A stretch of DNA of 64,000 nt from Ichthyophonus hoferi (GCA_002751075.1 NAOQ01000029.1:62847-126846), one strand, 5' to 3'; numbered from the stretch's first letter, positions 38,586 to 53,100 are shown. Notes: a model not told the origin generated them from the letters alone. Program-made: numbers and translations.

Positions 38586-41500
38586 ATGGCTGCCCAAATT
38601 AATGCCAAAGTACTTGGTAATGGTATTAAACTTCTACTGGGAGTAGGTGCCCTTGGGTATGCTACCAGTCAAAGTATTTATCAAGGTAAGCCCCGACAGT
38701 CTGTCCAAGAAAATTGAGTTGATAGGCTACTAAGGGTGGTACTTGGTTCATACGCACTCAAGTATAAGGAATGACTAGTATACAAATATTAGTTATTATG
38801 TGTAGTTTATATGTATTTTAATTGATTACTCATGTTAATCTGTGACCTTCTTTGCTATTACTAACTATTACTTCTCCCTTTTATCTGGTCAAAAAAGCAT
38901 GTTGCTGCTATATATTTTATACTATTATTATTATTTTTTCCATTTAAAGGTGCGTATGGCATACAGGACTTTTAATCGTTTAAAGGACCAGGTATTAGAA
39001 GTGAAAGAGATGAGGTATTAATGTTGCTTTTCCCCGCAGTTGACGGTGGTCACAGGGCTGTTATATTTAGCAGATTTGGAGGTGTACAGGACAGAGTATT
39101 TGCTGAAGGCATGCACTTCCGTATTCCTTGGATTCACTATCCCATTATTTATGATGTACGCTCTCAGCCCCGCCGTATTTCTTCTCCTACTGGAAGCAAA
39201 GGTATTTGAATAGTGACTATGATGTTATACTAACTAGTTATGTAGTCTATGGAATACCCTTGTCTACTCAAATGCCCTTCCCCTTCTCCATATTTACCTC
39301 TCCTTTTATTTTTCGCTGGAGGTAGTTGAGGTACCTGCAGATTTGTAACAATTGTTTGCAATCGCCTACTCAGTTAGGTAGTTCGTTCATCATGGTTCAA
39401 GTGGTTTTTCAAGTTTTTTACCCTTAAGCTGCATCTTTCTTTACTCTTTTTCTCATTCTCGTGCCCAACATTCCACTGACCACTATACATAACGCAACGT
39501 ACACACAGACTTACAGACAGTCAACATTAGTCTCCGAGTACTATTCCGCCCCAACACAGCGGAACTACCTCAGATCACCCGTGAACTAGGTGGTGATTAT
39601 GATGAAAGAGTTCTTCCCTCTATCTGTAATGAAGTCTTGAAGAGTGTGGTGGCCCAATTTAACGCCTCTCAACTTATTACTCAGCGTGCGAGTGTATGTC
39701 CCCCCCACCCCACCCCACCCCACCCCTTTTAGAATCTACGTCTCTACATAATTTTTATACTCTTATGTTTTTTATTGCGTTTTTGTTTTGGCTTATAAAG
39801 TATACTGTATGATTTGTGCTAATTTATTTCCCTATCTTTATATATATCATCCCATCTACCCCCAATCATACATAAATGTGTGGTATGGATATATACCATA
39901 TTTAGGTTCATGACCTTTATGTATAATATCCACACCCATTTGTGGTAATAGTTATAGGTAGTCGGACCAACATATACTTGTTAGTAATAGACAGTTTATA
40001 CTTATATAGTTATAATCATAAGCGTATGCGGTTCAATCAAAAAAATTCCAGTTGTCTTTGCACGAAAATACCCATACATATATATTTTAAAAATATCTAA
40101 ACATGCCCATCGAATGGTTTACTCACTAAAGTGTCCCATTGTAATTATAGGTGAGTCGTCTGATCCGTCAGCAGTTGATGTCAAGAGCACAAGATTTCCA
40201 TCTTATTCTGGACGATGTCTCTATTGTGAGTATTTTGTTTAAAGTTATTATCTTTATTAATGTGCGTGGATATATATAGAAATAAAGGTGTATGCTGTTA
40301 GCAGGAAACATAGATGCGTTAAATATAATAAATAAGAATAATCGAATAATAATTAGAGTTAATGGGCCTGTATGATCTTCTTGTCAAAGGTAGGAAACCT
40401 GTATGGTTTTATAACAACAAACATGGTATCTGAATAACTGACTGATCCTTTTCCGGTTAGACCGACCTCAGTTTTGGTACCGAGTACACTGCTGCTGTTG
40501 AGGCCAAACAAGTTGGTAAGGGCTATAGATTATCTTTTGCATAGTTCCAGTTGTATCTTTATTTTCCTTATATATAATTATGGTTATCTATCTATACTTC
40601 GTGGAAAGGTTAATTCTTCTATTTATAAAAAATGATTTCTTTGTTTTTGATTGATTGATTGCTGTTTTTCACGTTCTTCCCAATGAGGTTCATCTAGTCA
40701 TCACTATCGCTACATACCAATATACGGACCTCATTACTAGCCTAATCATTCTCTCCTTTCCTATCACTAATGTCAATCAATGCACACAGCGCAACAGGAG
40801 GCCCAGAGAGCCCAGTTTACTGTGGAGAATGCCAAGCAGGAGAAGGCCCAAGCTATTGTTAAGGCTGAGGGTGTGGCTAAATCTGCTGAGCTTATTGGTA
40901 AGGCACACTATTTTTCTTTCTCCCTCGTCACTTACCAACTTGGTATAGGTATAACCTTATGTTACCAGTCATTTCATAGGGTGTTTTGGGGTGTAATATT
41001 AAGCATTGTCAAAGATTATTTAGATTATTTGGTTGAATGATTGATACTAGCAAGCTGCCAGGTTGATCGTATATACGTATATACTGGGGTTTATAGGACT
41101 TAATTGACAATGTTACACATATTAACTTGCACACTTCCGTATTATTATTTCTTCAATTGTTCCTACCTCACGCTAGTGTTTATATGCTCAGTCATATATA
41201 CTCAAACAGCCTCATAATCACTGTACAAATTTGCTTTGTTTTGTATTCTTTCTATTTCAATATACCATTAGATTAGATTGTTCAATATGTTTACTCTAGT
41301 TGCCACTATCATAGCATGATAATAAATCAATGGAAGCCCCTAATCGATTGTTCATATCTAACCCACCGTAGAATTACAACACAGTTAACCAATTTAATGT
41401 AATCGTTTTTAGGTAGACAGGTGAGAGAGAACCCTGGATTCCTTCAGCTACGTAAGATCGAGGCTGCTGTGAAGGTATCACAGGTGCTGGCCAACTCTAA

Positions 41501-42121
41501 CAACAGAATCTTCCTTGACTCCAACGCACTATTGCTCAACGTGAATGAGATTGAATTGGAGTATGTATATGTTATATGTGTATTGTGTGCTCACCTGTTC
41601 TTATTTTATCTCTTCGTCCTTTCCCCTACTTCCCTCTCCCATATTTTACTATGTCAATATAATATAATACCTCTGGCATGTATGTTTGTCTTTGACGGTA
41701 TTGTCGGTGTGTTTGGTTTGTACGTAACATTTTTTTAATGATTCTTCAGTATACTATGTTTTTATTATGTTGATAACAAGTTATTTAAATGTAGATGGCG
41801 GTGATAGTTATTGGGTTGCTGTTATCTTAAGATCAAAGAATACAAGCCATGATGTCTTGGATGCTACTGTATCTTTCTATTCATGCATATACATATATGT
41901 ACACGAAAAGTTGCAATATATCTATTGTGTCTGCATGGGCCAATGAATATAATAGTGAACATGGGACAGTGTATAGCTAGTGTTTGCATATTATATATAT
42001 TATCTGCAACTTACCACTATTACACCATCACAGTGATCAACAAAATAGCTCTTTGCACACAATTTCTACCCCTGAGCCCACAACCACCACCCCTGAATCC
42101 ACTACAACTACAGCTAAGTAA
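38586..42121 (+). CDS. PHB2: Prohibitin-2, mitochondrial inner-membrane scaffold subunit
   Basis: Eight exons: 38586-38685, 39040-39201, 39509-39693, 40151-40225, 40461-40515, 40790-40897, 41413-41560 and 42034-42121, 921 bases in frame, 306 residues. The family is unmistakable: N-terminal hydrophobic anchor ([13 protein letters not shown], about residues 14-26), then the SPFH/PHB domain with [67 protein letters not shown] and SQLITQRA, then a coiled coil ([18 protein letters not shown]) and [13 protein letters not shown]. Prohibitin-2 forms rings with prohibitin-1 in the inner mitochondrial membrane and stabilises respiratory complexes, cristae and the m-AAA protease. Two features are odd. 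The site of the mammalian YQRL autophagy motif reads TREL (residues 111-114). The last exon adds a Thr/Pro-rich tail ([15 protein letters not shown]) in place of the usual Ser/Lys end; its acceptor and phase fit, but that exon is the least certain. Confidence 0.95.
39700..39726 (+). repeat. C-rich CCCAC repeat in prohibitin-2 intron 3
   Basis: A short tandem run of CCCCA-type units a few bases after the donor of exon 3. Strikingly C-rich against an AT-rich background; four or more C tracts could form an i-motif, with a G-quadruplex on the opposite strand. Confidence 0.7.
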
Positions 42122-45100
42122 AAGGTATATCAGTATCTATTGTGATTATGTTATATTCTCTTGCTTGTGTTTGGATGGAAGGCACATTACAATGTGATAA
42201 GTTGTGGGTGAACTGCGCTATCAATATAGCACTTTGTTATTTTATTTATGTATAGAGAGAGATTATCGGGTAATTGGGAAGCATAATGTCATATGCCACA
42301 AAATGACGTTATAACTTTATACTTTCTAACGCCTAATATATAAATATTTGTCTAAGGATATATATATATATATATTGTATTATATATCTTCTTTTTTTTT
42401 GCTACTATTTTAGCCATCGGAATCTAACATACTCTCTCTCTCTAGATTTAGTAACGTTTAACTGCAACTACAAGGGATAGACTACCTACCGTATGGTACC
42501 ATTTTCTCATCAACCCTAAAACTTAATATTGAAAATATCATTGTGTAGGTCCTGTATGCTAGTATTAGTCTCGTTTGCTCTATATTTGTGTATTTTGTCT
42601 TGTAAAAATAAATAAATATCTGCTCTATTGTACTATATATGTTACCATGACAACCGATAGGGCAGGGTAAGGCCTGTGGCCTAACCGCCCTAGTGCTGGA
42701 TTACCCTGACTTAAGTGCATTAGCCATTAAAGAGTTGTAACGGTTTTAGTAGCTTAGTATATGTTGTCTGTACTAGAAATTATGTTTGTAAACAGCCTGT
42801 AAGGCCTTAACTTAAAAGTCGAGTGTACCTCTGATATCCCTGCCCACTATTCCAAACCTATACTTCAAGCTGAGATTAACTTGAAGCTTAAGGCACTATG
42901 TTCAACCATTATGAGAATCATAAATAGTAAACCCGGCTGTATATGCAGTTATAGTGACTGTGAGTCCATCAACCTTACATTGTAATTTTCTTAAAAATAA
43001 ACGACATAAGGGAACCTTATTTTGATGTGAAAGTAGATCTATCTATGGCACTAGCTTAAGTAATATCCCTCGGTTCTATGAGCTGCATTCTAAGTTCGTA
43101 CTTGACCTCAATGAACATATATAATTACTTGTTCGGTGGGGTGAAATGATAATATTCTCTAAGAATTGTGTCTTGAGATGATCTTCCAGTATTTCCTTTG
43201 TGTTTGGATTCATTTGTTCTTATTATAGCGAAGGGCTAGGTTGATTATTTTTTAAAAGACGGCACCTTACATCCATGCATAACTAGTAATGCCTGAGTAT
43301 CATTGTTAAATCTCTACGGATACCAAAAATATGGAATCACAGAAGAAAAGACCCCCATCGATGCATATTTGTAATATTAATTGAAATGAGGCGTTTTTTG
43401 AATCTGGTAAGAAAATGTGATAGGTAATAGAATTTCTTAGGAAAGGAAATTACAGCCATACTTTCAGAGTGAGTACCCGAGAGAGGGGACAGATACTTCA
43501 TAGTCCTGCCCTTGGTTTGGTTATTTTGCACAAGGTATTGTTATTATCCAACTTTGCACTTATATTAGAGCAAATCATTTCCCAACGAGATTTATCTTCT
43601 GGAAATACACCTTGCATATAGCATTCTGTAATATATAATAAATTAAATGGAATAATGATTCTGTTAAAATAAACTATGGAAATGGAAATAACGTGAAGAT
43701 GTGTGTTTGTAACTAGTTGAAATAATAGTACTTTAGGTTTACCTTCTTAAAGCAGTAGTTCGACTATATAATAAAGGTTATATGTATTTTTTTCTTATGT
43801 TTTTTAAAAACAGAAATATTATTAAGATGAAATACAACAAGCTCTATAGAGGCTACTATATAAATATAACGGAGACCTCGAGTTAGGCCAGCAACACATT
43901 GTTATAGCCCCACTACTGACGTTTCTGTTGTCCCCTTAAAAATAATCTCTTTCTACGATTATTAAGTATACTTGAATACCATTCAAGATATTCAAGAAAA
44001 AATTTTTTGGCACTTTACCCCATAAATATTTCTGTCACATCCATCACATCTTAAATAAAAATAAAAATTTCATATCAATCTAAGACATCGTAAACTCAAG
44101 TTTGAATTTTCTTGTAGATTTATGTGCAAGTTACAGCTTTATATCTATGTAGTAAACCCTTTAAATTAATATTTTTTGAAAACCAATATCAAATTTTGGC
44201 TCACACATAAAAAGAAAAATACACTATCATAACATAGTTTTAACAATCAACCATCACTGCGGTGATGTGTAGGTATCAAATGTGACCTTCATTTATATGG
44301 CTGGTAAATAGTCATTAAATCCGTGACCTTAACCGATCCAAAAGATATTGGGTCACAGGACATATAGTGCTAAGAAAAAATAAGCAAATATATATATAAT
44401 AACTTTGGATGTTTCGGTATTAGGTGACTTTATTTCTTGACAGGAAAAATTATCTTGGGAAGCTTGAGATAAATTAAGAGACGTTAAATATGGCAATTGA
44501 AGTGAATAAAAATGTGATTGCTAAATGAAGCCTACATTGGGTACCTTTGTCCAATGAATTACATTTTTGAAGTGATTGCCGAATGAACATCTACATAATA
44601 GTGTACTTGTCAACCAATAATTAAAACAATTATTGTTAATCGCACATATTATTGGTTACTTTATTATTGGTTAAATCCATAAATCCGGTTTGTAATAGGA
44701 GCTCTAAACTCTTTCTGATATTACCAAATTAGGCTTTTAGAAATTATAAACGCTATATTAAGTTTTTGAAACAAATATTTAATCCAATCATATATTTAGG
44801 ATTATAAGACAGAATATTTTAAATTTTTACACCTAAAATGCTCTCCTTTTGCGCAAGAGTAGTGAGCCACAATCATGAATCACTAATCTTAGTTGGTGAT
44901 TATCGATTAATCTAAGGATTGACATGAATTTTCTGAAAGAAAAAATATATGTAAATATGTAAATTTTGATTAAAACCCACAAAGGTTTACATATTTTCTA
45001 CTTTTATTTTTAATAGCATATTTGTGTCTCCTCCTTACAATTACCTCCTCTCCGTATGTTTTATTTCTTATTTGATTTTGATTATATTCACATGATTCTT

Positions 45101-47179
45101 TTTTTTTTGCAAGAAAAAAAGAAAACTGAATTTAGAAGTGTGGTTAATATTTTGCAGCCAATTTGTCCTCTTCTCCTTTAAAAAGCCTTGTTTGGCATTT
45201 ATCTATTCTTCCCAAAAAAAACTAATTAGAACACATCAGAAGCAATGAAATGAAGCAATTACAAAATTAAAAGGGCATCAGCTCACTTATTAATGATGTA
45301 GGCACGTACTCATAACAATGCAATGAGCGCTATAGTTAATATATAACTAATAGAACTATATACCATATTATAACAATAGTGGAATAAAATAAAATAAAAC
45401 ACAATTTAATCTATTAAAACATAACAGCCAGCCTAGAAAAATGATGTAAGAAAACAAAACCTGAAGTACATTGAAATGCATTGCTATCACTACAGGTGCT
45501 TAGGTACTTTTGAATTTCTTCTACAATGTATTTTAATCGTCTACGTACACTACACCATATCTGGCCTATTCATGGCTGGTTTTTAGAAAAAGATAACAAT
45601 TAACTGGCGATTAATAGCAACTGCCACATTAATATAAGGAATCTGCCACTTATTTTTGATTATTTATTTATTTAAACACAATTTTTTGTTATTTGCACTG
45701 TTCAGGAAATGTTTTATGAAGATTTCTTAATGAAAAAAGAGTTAAAGTAGATTCCACACACATATCATCCGCATAAGTAACCAATAATTATTAGCGAATC
45801 ATAAAATATTTTAGTTTGTCACGGACAGGTATGTAAGGTTCTGGCTATAGTAGAAGTATCTCAAAATATCCACGTTTAAGCCATTATAGGGTAAAACATA
45901 ACTAGAAGAAAAATTGACTATTTTTCAAATATGTCGTGTTTATAGACGAGTCTTAAGTGATTTTTAGTACTAAAAGGTATAATTAGTGGTTAGACTATTA
46001 ATAGTCTGCAAGTTGTCTGACGTCATTTATCACTAAAATTGACATCTATACCGCTTCCAGCCAATCTCCTCATGGATAATAATAAGAAATAAAGTGTTCG
46101 CAAACAAAAAAGTTTGAATAGTAGGAAAATACAACTTTATTTGCCTTTCAAGGTGTATATACAAAATGTGATTGTGATTATTAGGGAGAACCACGATGAT
46201 TGGTCAACATATTATTCTAAGCTGTGATTTGATAATTTATTGATAGATATTGCACGATTAATTTGTAATTTTTACAATTTCTGTTGAAAAAATGCAATCC
46301 CTGTCTTGAAAAAGTATACATTTTCACAGAAAATAATTGCACACTAACCTTCATTTATTAATCTAACAATGTTTTATATTTTTGGCTAGCTGTGAAATTT
46401 GGTTAATTAGACGGACCTCTACTATTTTTTTGGCGAAACTTAAGTATTAGGAGTAATTTAGGGTCTCCGCACAGAGAGATAATAATTTAACACCTTGGCT
46501 ACTAGATAAGTAAGAAAAAATCACATTTTTTGTTGTTGTATATTGTAACTGGAATATAGCTGTACAAAATTGTTGTGGTATGAGGTTACATGTATGATAA
46601 ATGATATTTGCTAAACTGGGAATTAAACTCAAACATGGATGTCTTATTGCTTACAAATAAAAGGAGTGTTACCTACACCTTACAGCAGGTTTTTTATATT
46701 TTCATTTTGTTAGAGCTAAAGCTCATGTTATTTTTTCAGCTGGGATGGGTAGGAAGGCATAAATAGAAATTGTTTATGTCCCATGTTTTTAAATTTCCAA
46801 GAGTTTACTTTTATGTATATAGCAGCATTAGAACAGTAACTTTTTGTCTTTGTATCATTGATTTATTTTTCAGAAAACTTTAACCTCCTATATTACTGTA
46901 CATATTTTCCATGCAAGTTCTATCTATAACAATAGCGAAAATATGGTGATTTTTGGTCTTGTTTCCCTGTTATATAGTTAAGCAACAGCTAAGAGAAGTT
47001 AAGGACAGATAGATGACTATCTATTGAAGACATATAATACAATAAAGAAGATAAATAAAAGCGAAGAACAAATAGCTACAGGCAGGCTTGTTGATAGCTA
47101 TTCGCTAGTGCTAACACACCATAACCTTATAACTAAACCTGACGGTAATCGTTTGCTTTTCTGTACAGCTACCGACAGA
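42122..47179. other. 5.1 kb region without a supported gene
   Basis: The largest gene-free stretch in the window. Open frames are short, none shows a domain or codon pattern like the flanking genes. It contains the prohibitin-2 3' end (polyadenylation-like AATAAA at 42607-42616) and AT-rich filler. I found no terminal inverted repeats, transposase or RNA gene. Confidence 0.5.
42607..42616 (+). terminator. Candidate polyadenylation signal of prohibitin-2
   Basis: Two overlapping AATAAA hexamers (AATAAATAAA) about 490 bases after the stop codon. Other hexamers occur further on (near 42995), and such words are common in AT-rich DNA, so assignment is tentative. Confidence 0.35.
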
Positions 47180-50100
47180 ATGGCCAGTAGGATGCGGCCT
47201 AATTATCGGCAGCTCGTGGGTATGTGTTTGTTCTTCTTGTTTTAAGCATATTATCATGTTGTAGATACTATTCCCCCATTTGTTTAAAGAAAGGTTATCT
47301 CTCCTTATTGTTTTATACTCTAAATAAAATAATAATAAAGAGTGAATCAACTTGGCCGAAATGTGGATACATATATTGCATAGTAAGGGATGTAGGCTGA
47401 TAGATGTAATCTCTTTGGACTGTCAGTCCAACCTTTTCCTTGTGCTCTTTTTTCTTTTTATCAAACTACATCTTAGCTCCATGTTTTGGCAAAGACAAAG
47501 GACTTATGCGGCTTATACACTACAGAGAAAGCCACCAGTGAATTCTTGCGCTCGGAGGATTGGGAATACATCATGGAAGTGTGCGATGTAGTTAATGCCA
47601 ATAAAGATGGGTGAGAGTTCCCACCAGTCTTACTGAGAAATGGGTCTAATTAGGGCAGGAAAAGAAGGATGTGGATAGATAAATACATACGCACTATTGG
47701 CAAACAGCTAATAAAAACATAGGTGTTTTTGATATGTAACAAATACTCAAATATGCAAATTGATGTCTCTGTCATGCCTTTCTTGTCGCCTTGCCTTGCT
47801 CTGTCTCGCTCTGTTATAATCTTTTGCATCATGCAATCACAACATACACATAATATCCACACCAAATTAACACACGGAGACCTTATGTTTCCAACAAAAA
47901 CCTAACCAAAGAAACGTCCATACGTGTTTATATATATCTCTTCTCTTCCCTTCTACCTTCCATCCTCCTTCCCCTTTTCCTTACTCTTTCTCACAATCCT
48001 TTCTGCTACGCAAACTCTTTCTCTCCCCTCAACATTATTATTCACCGATTTTTCTCCCTTTTGCTAGCAACCAATAGTTTCCTTGGGATTATAACAATAA
48101 TTTTCTATTGGTCATTATAAATTAACGATATTATATCTTCTTACAGACCAATGGAGGTGTCCCGTTTGATTGTTGAGCGTTTGCAAAGAGAGGGAGAAAA
48201 GGTTCAGCTATTGACTCTGACTGTAAGTTAATCTAATCGTAATTATTTCTATATCGTTTTAACGATCTACACATTAGCCAACAGCCCGGCACATCAGGCT
48301 TAGTGTTTTAGCTGATTTTTAAAAAAAATTGCAGTCTAACGAGTATATATGTGTACTATGACAATTACATATATAACATCATAGCATCACGGAAAGAAAG
48401 GAGAGATCATAGCATACAAATGACTATTATAGATAGGTTCTGTATTTGAACTAATATAAAATACTTTTATACTCATCTTTAACCCATTCATTCCTTCTCC
48501 ATCCCTTTCATATATACATAATTAAACGCATATACATACATACACATGATAACTTCAAACTATATATATAATATACACATACTATACTGTTCATAAATAT
48601 ATACAGCTATTGGAAGCCTGTGTGAAAAACTGCGGTAAGAGATTCCACGCTGTCATCTGCCGATATGAATTCTTGAACGAGCTAATCAAGTTGGTGTCAC
48701 AAAGGGTATTGAAAAAATATATACTATGCTGTCCACGATATATCGATATCTATTTATTTTTCATTCCCTCTTGGCTTTATATATTATATATTATTTTGCT
48801 CTTACATACATTTATATTCACTCATCCCTTAACCTATAATTATAGTACCTTTTTGATCTCTCTTTCTCTTTATCTCTTTCTCGCTCTATTTCTTTCATCA
48901 GCCACTCTTTTCCTTTCTTTCTAGGCGCACTTATACACCTATTCCATACACACTCCTTTATCTTCCCCGATATCATCTTCATTTCTCTCTATAAAATGTG
49001 TTTCCTCTCCCTCTTTTCACTAATAGCTATATGTACATATATATAACCCTCTATATCTTATATCAAAAAAATATTGACTAATTAATTAATTTAACTGAGA
49101 GCTGAATATGTAAAAGTTAAGGATTCAAGTTTAAAATACCAGGGATAGTTATTAGCATATTATTATCTCATTTAGGAAACCAAGTAAATCCAGTCTTCCT
49201 AGTAACCTGTCTTTATAGATAGGGCATTCAAGTTTAACATTAATGGAGTTTCAGTTTAAAGAACAAGGGATAGTTATTAGCATATTATTATCTCATTAAG
49301 GAAGCCAAGGAAGTTAAATCGTCCCAGAAGAATGTTTTTATTGGTTGTACACTAATATAGTTATTGCAGTGCTACTTCAGTCTTTGATAAACATAACATA
49401 GCATTACTGGTGATTTTTCATTCCTGCGTATATGCTTATTATCTTTAGCCCTATTTTGGTTGTGTCTGAATGACACTCCTTTACAATATTGTAGTCTTAA
49501 TTAATTAACTATCACTTGAATTGTGATTGAATTAACCCAGTCCAATATCTGACTGCTATACTCCAAGGAATTATATATATAATTTATTTCTCTATTATGG
49601 AATGGTATAAATGACTTGAATAAATGGGAATGCAGTACTATAGCGGAACAAGTGAGCCTGTAAAGCGCCGAGTTCTAGGTCTCATCCAGACCTGGAAGAT
49701 GGAGTTGAACCACGCTAAGATAGACCGTGCATATGAAATGATTAAAGAAAAAGGTAGGTATTAAAATGGGGAAATAAAACAGAAAAGCGTAGCTATGATA
49801 CATTTTTCTATACATTACTGGGAATACTACGTCACATGGCTTAATTGGTGTTAACTACTCAGTTGGCATATATAAAAAGATAGCTAAATACTTAAAGAGA
49901 GACAAACATGCTTCCTGAAACTGCAATCCTGGAATGGGTCACCAATGTATTAAAGAGGGTTGTAGGATAATGCGGTATAGGGATAGGGTACATTGATATG
50001 TATGTGGTTAAAGAATAAACAAAAAGAATAGAAATGATAGTAGTAAGATGTCTGACACGGTATTCTACAGGCCATGAGTTCCCTCTTGATGTTTATGATG

Positions 50101-53100
50101 GTGTTGCTGTGAATCAAGATCGTTCGGTATGTCTTTTTGTTGTTGGTTTTTTCCCTCTTTATTTTTTACCTTTCCTTTTTTAGGCTGGCACTGACTATGT
50201 CGATACACACGTACTATTATGCTATTATACATATACATAAGTATATACACTACACCGTCGGTTGAAAATACACACTATGCCTTATGCTCATTACTTTCTT
50301 ACCACAGTTCTTAAGGAAAGAAGATAAGAGAAGAAACTCATTTGACGAGCAGGAACAGAACAGGGTAAGCAACCTTTAATGGAATGCGGCTATTCATTCT
50401 TTATCTAATATTATTTTGGGCTTCTTGTATGCTTTTTTAATCTAAGGTCACCTACCATGTGCATCTCTGTCCTTTACTTATATATATATGTGTGTTGTTA
50501 ATCATACGGAGACATGGCTTTTTAATATGAACCAGTGATATGGTGCGTTTAAAAGCCATAAATATAGGCACAGAGTATATATATATATAGCCACTACTTA
50601 CTATAAGGATATGTACATGTATAGATGCTACAGTCTTTGTTGAAGAGTAAAGATCCTAAGGACCTGGAGGCAGCTAACGCATTGATCAAAGAGATGGTGA
50701 AAGCGGTATGTCTCTCTCCTCTCGTCTACCTATTGTCTTCCTTCTATCTACTTTTATGATAGGGTTTTATTTTGGCTTCCGCCAACGGACCCATACATAC
50801 CCTTACATTACACTGACACATGATACATACGTTAATATATATCTTTTACAATGTGTTATGCCCACCCTCGTCTCCCTTTATTATGGCTGGGGATATCCTA
50901 CCTCTCCATTCTATCTTATTATTTATTTTGCAATTTTTGTTTTAACACACTCAAGCAAACCCATGCCTTGGCATTGCGTTTTGTAATCCGTGTATCCTTT
51001 CATTATTACCTAAAATATCCAGTATTAATTACCATTATTTGCATTGGAGATTATATATATCACCAATTTTAAACCATAAAAACTTGTTTGTATAATATAC
51101 ATTTACTAGAATGCAAATGATTGCGTGGAATAAAGTTAGATCTTTAGAAAAGGAATAAATTTTAATTAGTAAAAGTCAATAATTCCACATCCTTGCGCAA
51201 TCATTAATTAATGATATGACACACTTATACAATCCCATTTTCTATTTCTCACACACATTCTCTCTCTCTCCTTCTCTCCTATTCTCTCTTATATACAATA
51301 TTCTATGTACACACAGGAGGGTACTATCGATGATGATGATGATAAGATTAGACATGATCTTGATATTGCCGAGAACAATATTCGTCTTTTCCACGAGATG
51401 ATTGATAACTGGAATCCAGAGGATGGCCCTCTTAGTGATAATGAACTCATTCAGGTAATTGAGTAGGGCGGGATAAAGGAGTGGGAAAACCTAGAGTTTT
51501 ATGAAAGGTAGGCTAAGCTAGGCTAGGGGAACCTCGGTTTATATGTGAGTTTGAGTACGAAAGAGAAAAATAGTCGGCCTAGTAAGAGAAAATAATTTGA
51601 TATATAATGAGGTCATAATCATGTGGACGTAGTTTAACTATTATCAATATAATATTTGTTGGTAGATTGAGATTTTATTATTATTTTTAATGGCAATGGG
51701 TCTATCTCTAATCGTATATATATATGCAGGAATTGCTGCAGGCACTGCTCAAGATGAAACCTAGACTGGCACAGTTGTGTGGTGATCTTTCTGAAGATGA
51801 GGATGTTAGTAAGTATTTATAGTACTTTGTACATAGATATTTTTTTTTTAGTAATGAAAATGAAGATATTGGTATCAAACATATAGTTTTTTATTAGGTT
51901 ATCCAACGATGTTAACTTATTGGCTATAAAGAAATGATAAGTAAGGTAGAAGTTGGTATGATCAAGATGAAGATAATTGTTAATGTTGAGCGCCTACTGG
52001 ACAATGTTAGGGTGATGATTGATGGCTATTATTCTCAAGCTATTACTATTTTGTCGAATATGTCGTTGTATTTNNNNNNNNNNNNNNNNNNNNNNNNNNN
52101 NNNNNNNNNNNNNNNNNNNNNNNNNNNNNNNNNNNNNNNNNNNNNNNNNNNNNNNNNNNNNNNNNNNNNNNNNNNNNNNNNNNNNNNNNNNNNNNNNNNN
52201 NNNNNNNNNNNNNNNNNNNNNNNNNNNNNNNNNNNNNNNNNNNNNNNNNNNNNNNNNNNNNNNNNNNNNNNNNNNNNNNNNNNNNNNNNNATGAAGATAA
52301 TTGTTAATGTTGAGCGCCTACTGGACAATGTTAGGGTGATGATTGATGGCTATTATTCTCAAGCATTACTATTTTGTCGAATATTGCGTTGTATTGTATT
52401 ATATGGATCGTATGAATGATAGGTGATAGACGGATAAAGTTGATTTGAGCACAAATATATAGAATTCTTATTGAACCTGTTATGTATCTTAGAGGGAACA
52501 TTTATATGTATATTGATGCATATATTCACATAAATAATTATATGTATACGTTTATGCGCAAGTATTTTAAGTAAGAAGTGTTGATATATATGTCGAGTTG
52601 GAGTGAGAGGGTGTTGACGCGAATTAAAGAGTGTCAGATAAACTAATATGGTGTATGCTTGTTTGCTGCTTTATGTTTATATAGATAAACAGATATAGTA
52701 TAAGTATGCATGTATGTATGAGCGCATGTGAGCATTCAGATCCCCACTGGTACCTATATATATATATATACATACATTTGCGAGACAAGGCCTGACAGAA
52801 GCTGACAGACCATAATACCTTATCATATATGAAGGATTGTAATGTAATGTACTTTGACCAACACTCAACCTCTTGCAGATGAAACCATTCCTGTAGACAG
52901 GCAGCTCCGATCAGCCCTACGTAAGTACGAATCCTTAGCCAATGGTGACCGACACCTAGAGCGAGGTAGGGAAGAAAGAAGAAGCAAAAGAGAAACATCT
53001 CCACCCATGAAGGAGGAAGATGATACCTTGTTGCTTGACTTTGGCTTTGCAGCACCTCCTACTCATAATGCCCCTGCCCCTGCTTCCAATGAATATGCTA

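Noticed and set aside
41883-42197. Plus-strand frame around the last prohibitin-2 exon
   Set aside because: It is in a different frame from the spliced exon; the in-phase reading gives the Thr/Pro-rich tail instead.
47024-47179. Upstream extension of the GGA N-terminus
   Set aside because: The frame is open but shows no similarity to VHS N-termini and looks like ordinary upstream DNA; the start remains uncertain.
42122-47179. Search for transposons, old viral copies or RNA genes in the large gene-free region
   Set aside because: I saw no terminal repeats, polymerase-, integrase- or transposase-like motifs, and no tRNA-like cloverleaf. Diverged remnants could escape reading by eye.
52624-53055. 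Minus-strand 143-codon frame overlapping a GGA exon
   Set aside because: It is antisense to the exon 52879-53142 and has no signal of its own.
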